From an uncultured Ruminococcus sp. (lineage in GTDB: Bacteria > Bacillota > Clostridia > Oscillospirales > Acutalibacteraceae): DNA of 6,836 nucleotides. Every line of letters starts with the position of its first letter. Position 1 is the first letter of the stretch. Below, piece after piece: positions 5,446 to 6,836 of the stretch. The notes beneath the pieces were generated by a model. It saw only the letters and a program-made list of their open reading frames with translations, was not told the DNA's origin and did not search any database. The position numbers and the translations under genes were made by a program. The stretch covers positions 1 through 6,836 of the forward strand of contig CACYDY010000320.1 of assembly GCA_902773245.1 (NCBI GenBank), written 5' to 3'.

Positions 5446-6836
5446 ATGAAGAATAAGAGATTTTTGAGTCTGTTCTGCTCGGCAGCCATGCTGTTTTCCA
5501 TCGCCTCAGCTCCGATAGGGCAAGCGAGCGCCTACACGGTCGATGTGCAGGAAATCAGCGACCCGGCGACGGATATGCCCGCCGAGGTCAAGGAACGCTG
5601 CAAGGAGGGGCGCAACCATGTCTTTGACATGAGCGCGTATTACAGTAAGGAGCACGGCGTTGACGTTGATAAAATGTACAGCGACGAGTTTGAACACAAT
5701 CTCATCATGCCCGGAGATACGTTTGAATTCCCAATTTTTGTTTCCGAAAACAGTACCATATTTTATATGGGTCAAGCTCAGATCGGCAAAGACGACAAAA
5801 CAGTTCCCGGTTACCACAGTGTGCAAGATTATTATGTTAAGTCGTCCGACCTTGTTGATTACGGTTATTATGAGTACAGTGGCGAGATAACGCCCTTAAA
5901 GATTGAAACACGTACCTTTACGGACGGCAAATATTCCTCAACGTGCAGATTTTGCACAAAGTACAAAAACAACACCGACTGTCCGCTCTACATTATAAGC
6001 GGCGGCGGCGGCTCCGGTCCCGTTGCGGGAAAGTATACTTACGCACACGGCAACATTAACATCTATCTTTTAGCTCCGCACTATGATCTTTATTATGCCC
6101 AACAGCCCATCTCGGACGGTAACCCAAAACCGGGCGACACGGCGAAGCTGGAACAGTTTTTCTGGCGTCAGGGGCAGTTATCCGACTTTACATTCCCCAA
6201 GTATTATTGGATAACCGATGAGCCGTACACATTTACTTTGCCGAACCCCACAGCGGCAGGAAAGCACTTTTTAAAATGGGAAAAGTCGAAATCAGCAGAG
6301 TTCCCCGGAAGAGAACAGTCCGAAGATTACACCACATTTACCGTTAAGTTCAATTATGCCGACTTGAATTCATGGGAAAACGGGCTTGGCGGTATCGGCT
6401 ATGCTTCGATCTCACCTTGTTTTGTTGAGGGCAGCACCATAACCTTCAACGGCAGGGGAGGCACAATAAAGGGATATGACCAATATATTGCTGAGATTCC
6501 CGACTATAATGAAGAACCCGAGGAGTTCGGCTACGCACTGGAGGACTACGCACCGGTTAAAGACGGCGATACTTTCGTCGGCTGGTGCAGCAAGGAAGAC
6601 GCATATTATGACAGCTTCGTCACAAAAGATGATGAATCGGCAGTGTATCAGAAATTCTCCACGGGTTGGAATAAAACAAATAACATAGTTCTCTACGCAA
6701 AATGGGCGAGCGAAACGGAAGAAGCTTTGGAGAAAAACGGTTGGGAGATCACCGATGACGGCACTCTTTGGCTGCTTGACAATCAAGGTACATACGCTTG
6801 GAAAAAAGCTCGGGAAGCCGATCCGACTCTTTGCAA
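5446..6836 (+). CDS. Secreted protein with Flg_new/InlB-B-like repeat, partial (3' end outside window)
   Basis: An open frame of 463 codons runs off the window with no stop. It begins with a classical signal peptide: basic KNKR, a hydrophobic FLSLFCSAAMLFSIA core, and a likely cut after QASA (residue 29). Residues 30 to about 260 match nothing I recognise. They include a Cys cluster (C167, C170, C179), a Gly-rich SGGGGSG turn (185-191) and many aromatic residues. Residues about 331-420 look like a Flg_new/InlB B-type repeat: TITFNGRGGTI, then DGDTFVGWCSKE, ending NIVLYAKW. An earlier stretch (about 259-303, YTFTLPNPTAAGKHFLKWE) may be a divergent repeat. From 430, GWEITDDGTLWLLDNQGTYAW resembles the lead-in to BspA-like (LRR_5) leucine-rich repeats. 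It is probably an exported or surface-displayed protein. Its own promoter and the upstream terminator make it a separate unit from the sulfur/taurine genes. Its function is unknown. Confidence 0.85.
   Translation, partial: MKNKRFLSLFCSAAMLFSIASAPIGQASAYTVDVQEISDPATDMPAEVKERCKEGRNHVFDMSAYYSKEHGVDVDKMYSDEFEHNLIMPGDTFEFPIFVSENSTIFYMGQAQIGKDDKTVPGYHSVQDYYVKSSDLVDYGYYEYSGEITPLKIETRTFTDGKYSSTCRFCTKYKNNTDCPLYIISGGGGSGPVAGKYTYAHGNINIYLLAPHYDLYYAQQPISDGNPKPGDTAKLEQFFWRQGQLSDFTFPKYYWITDEPYTFTLPNPTAAGKHFLKWEKSKSAEFPGREQSEDYTTFTVKFNYADLNSWENGLGGIGYASISPCFVEGSTITFNGRGGTIKGYDQYIAEIPDYNEEPEEFGYALEDYAPVKDGDTFVGWCSKEDAYYDSFVTKDDESAVYQKFSTGWNKTNNIVLYAKWASETEEALEKNGWEITDDGTLWLLDNQGTYAWKKAREADPTLC

Noticed and set aside
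5506..5826. Minus-strand open frame of 106 codons
   Set aside because: It lies wholly opposite the secreted-protein gene, which has a promoter, ribosome binding site, signal peptide and recognisable repeat. It has no family resemblance of its own.
6412..6786. Minus-strand open frame of 124 codons
   Set aside because: It is opposite the Flg_new-like repeat and the following region of the secreted protein, whose frame is continuous and family-like.
1..6836. CRISPR arrays, tRNA genes, insertion sequences or phage genes
   Set aside because: No regularly spaced direct repeats, tRNA-like cloverleaf or transposase/integrase motifs were seen when reading both strands.

Overview
The window looks like a low- to mid-GC Gram-positive anaerobe of the Clostridia, most plausibly a Ruminococcus-like gut bacterium. 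This is inferred from the gene families, strong GGTGAT/GAGGTG ribosome binding sites, an AT-rich intergenic region with a consensus SigA promoter, and a secreted protein with InlB-type (Flg_new) and BspA-like features. No rRNA or other taxonomic marker is present, so the assignment is tentative. Every recognised gene lies on the plus strand.

Region 1 (1-1436) is a protein-thiocarboxylate sulfur-transfer module. It encodes a 68-residue ThiS/MoaD-like sulfur carrier, an E1-like ThiF/MoeB/HesA adenylyltransferase and a JAMM/MPN+ (M67-type) metalloprotease, with overlapping stop and start codons. The carrier ends in Gly-Gly-Gly-Arg rather than a bare Gly-Gly. The natural reading is that the JAMM protease trims the terminal Arg, the E1-like enzyme adenylates the exposed Gly and sulfur is loaded as a thiocarboxylate. 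This follows the logic of CysO/Mec+ in Mycobacterium and HcyS/HcyD/HcyF in Wolinella, and would serve cysteine or homocysteine synthesis. The operon probably starts upstream of the window.

Region 2 (1465-4911) follows with gaps of only 28, 10 and 11 nt. It holds an AraC-type regulator with a degenerate receiver-like N-terminus, an iron-type (group III) alcohol dehydrogenase resembling sulfoacetaldehyde reductase TauF, and a class III PLP aminotransferase resembling taurine:2-oxoglutarate aminotransferase Toa. Together they would take taurine to sulfoacetaldehyde plus glutamate, then reduce the aldehyde to isethionate. This harvests taurine nitrogen and leaves the C-S bond intact. No C-S lyase is visible. 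The six genes could form one transcript ending at the strong hairpin terminator at 5007-5040.

Region 3 (4912-5445) is a 534-nt non-coding stretch. It holds the terminator, several weaker inverted repeats, a possible decayed glycine-aptamer-like fragment on the minus strand, and a perfect TTGACA-17-TATAAT promoter. That promoter drives Region 4 (5446 to the window end), a secreted protein cut by the window edge. It has a signal peptide, an unrecognised N-terminal region of about 230 residues or more with a small Cys cluster, one Flg_new/InlB-B-like repeat and the apparent start of a BspA-type leucine-rich repeat region.

The point of most interest is the tight linkage of a capped sulfur-carrier pathway to a taurine/isethionate pathway under a probably phosphorylation-independent AraC regulator.
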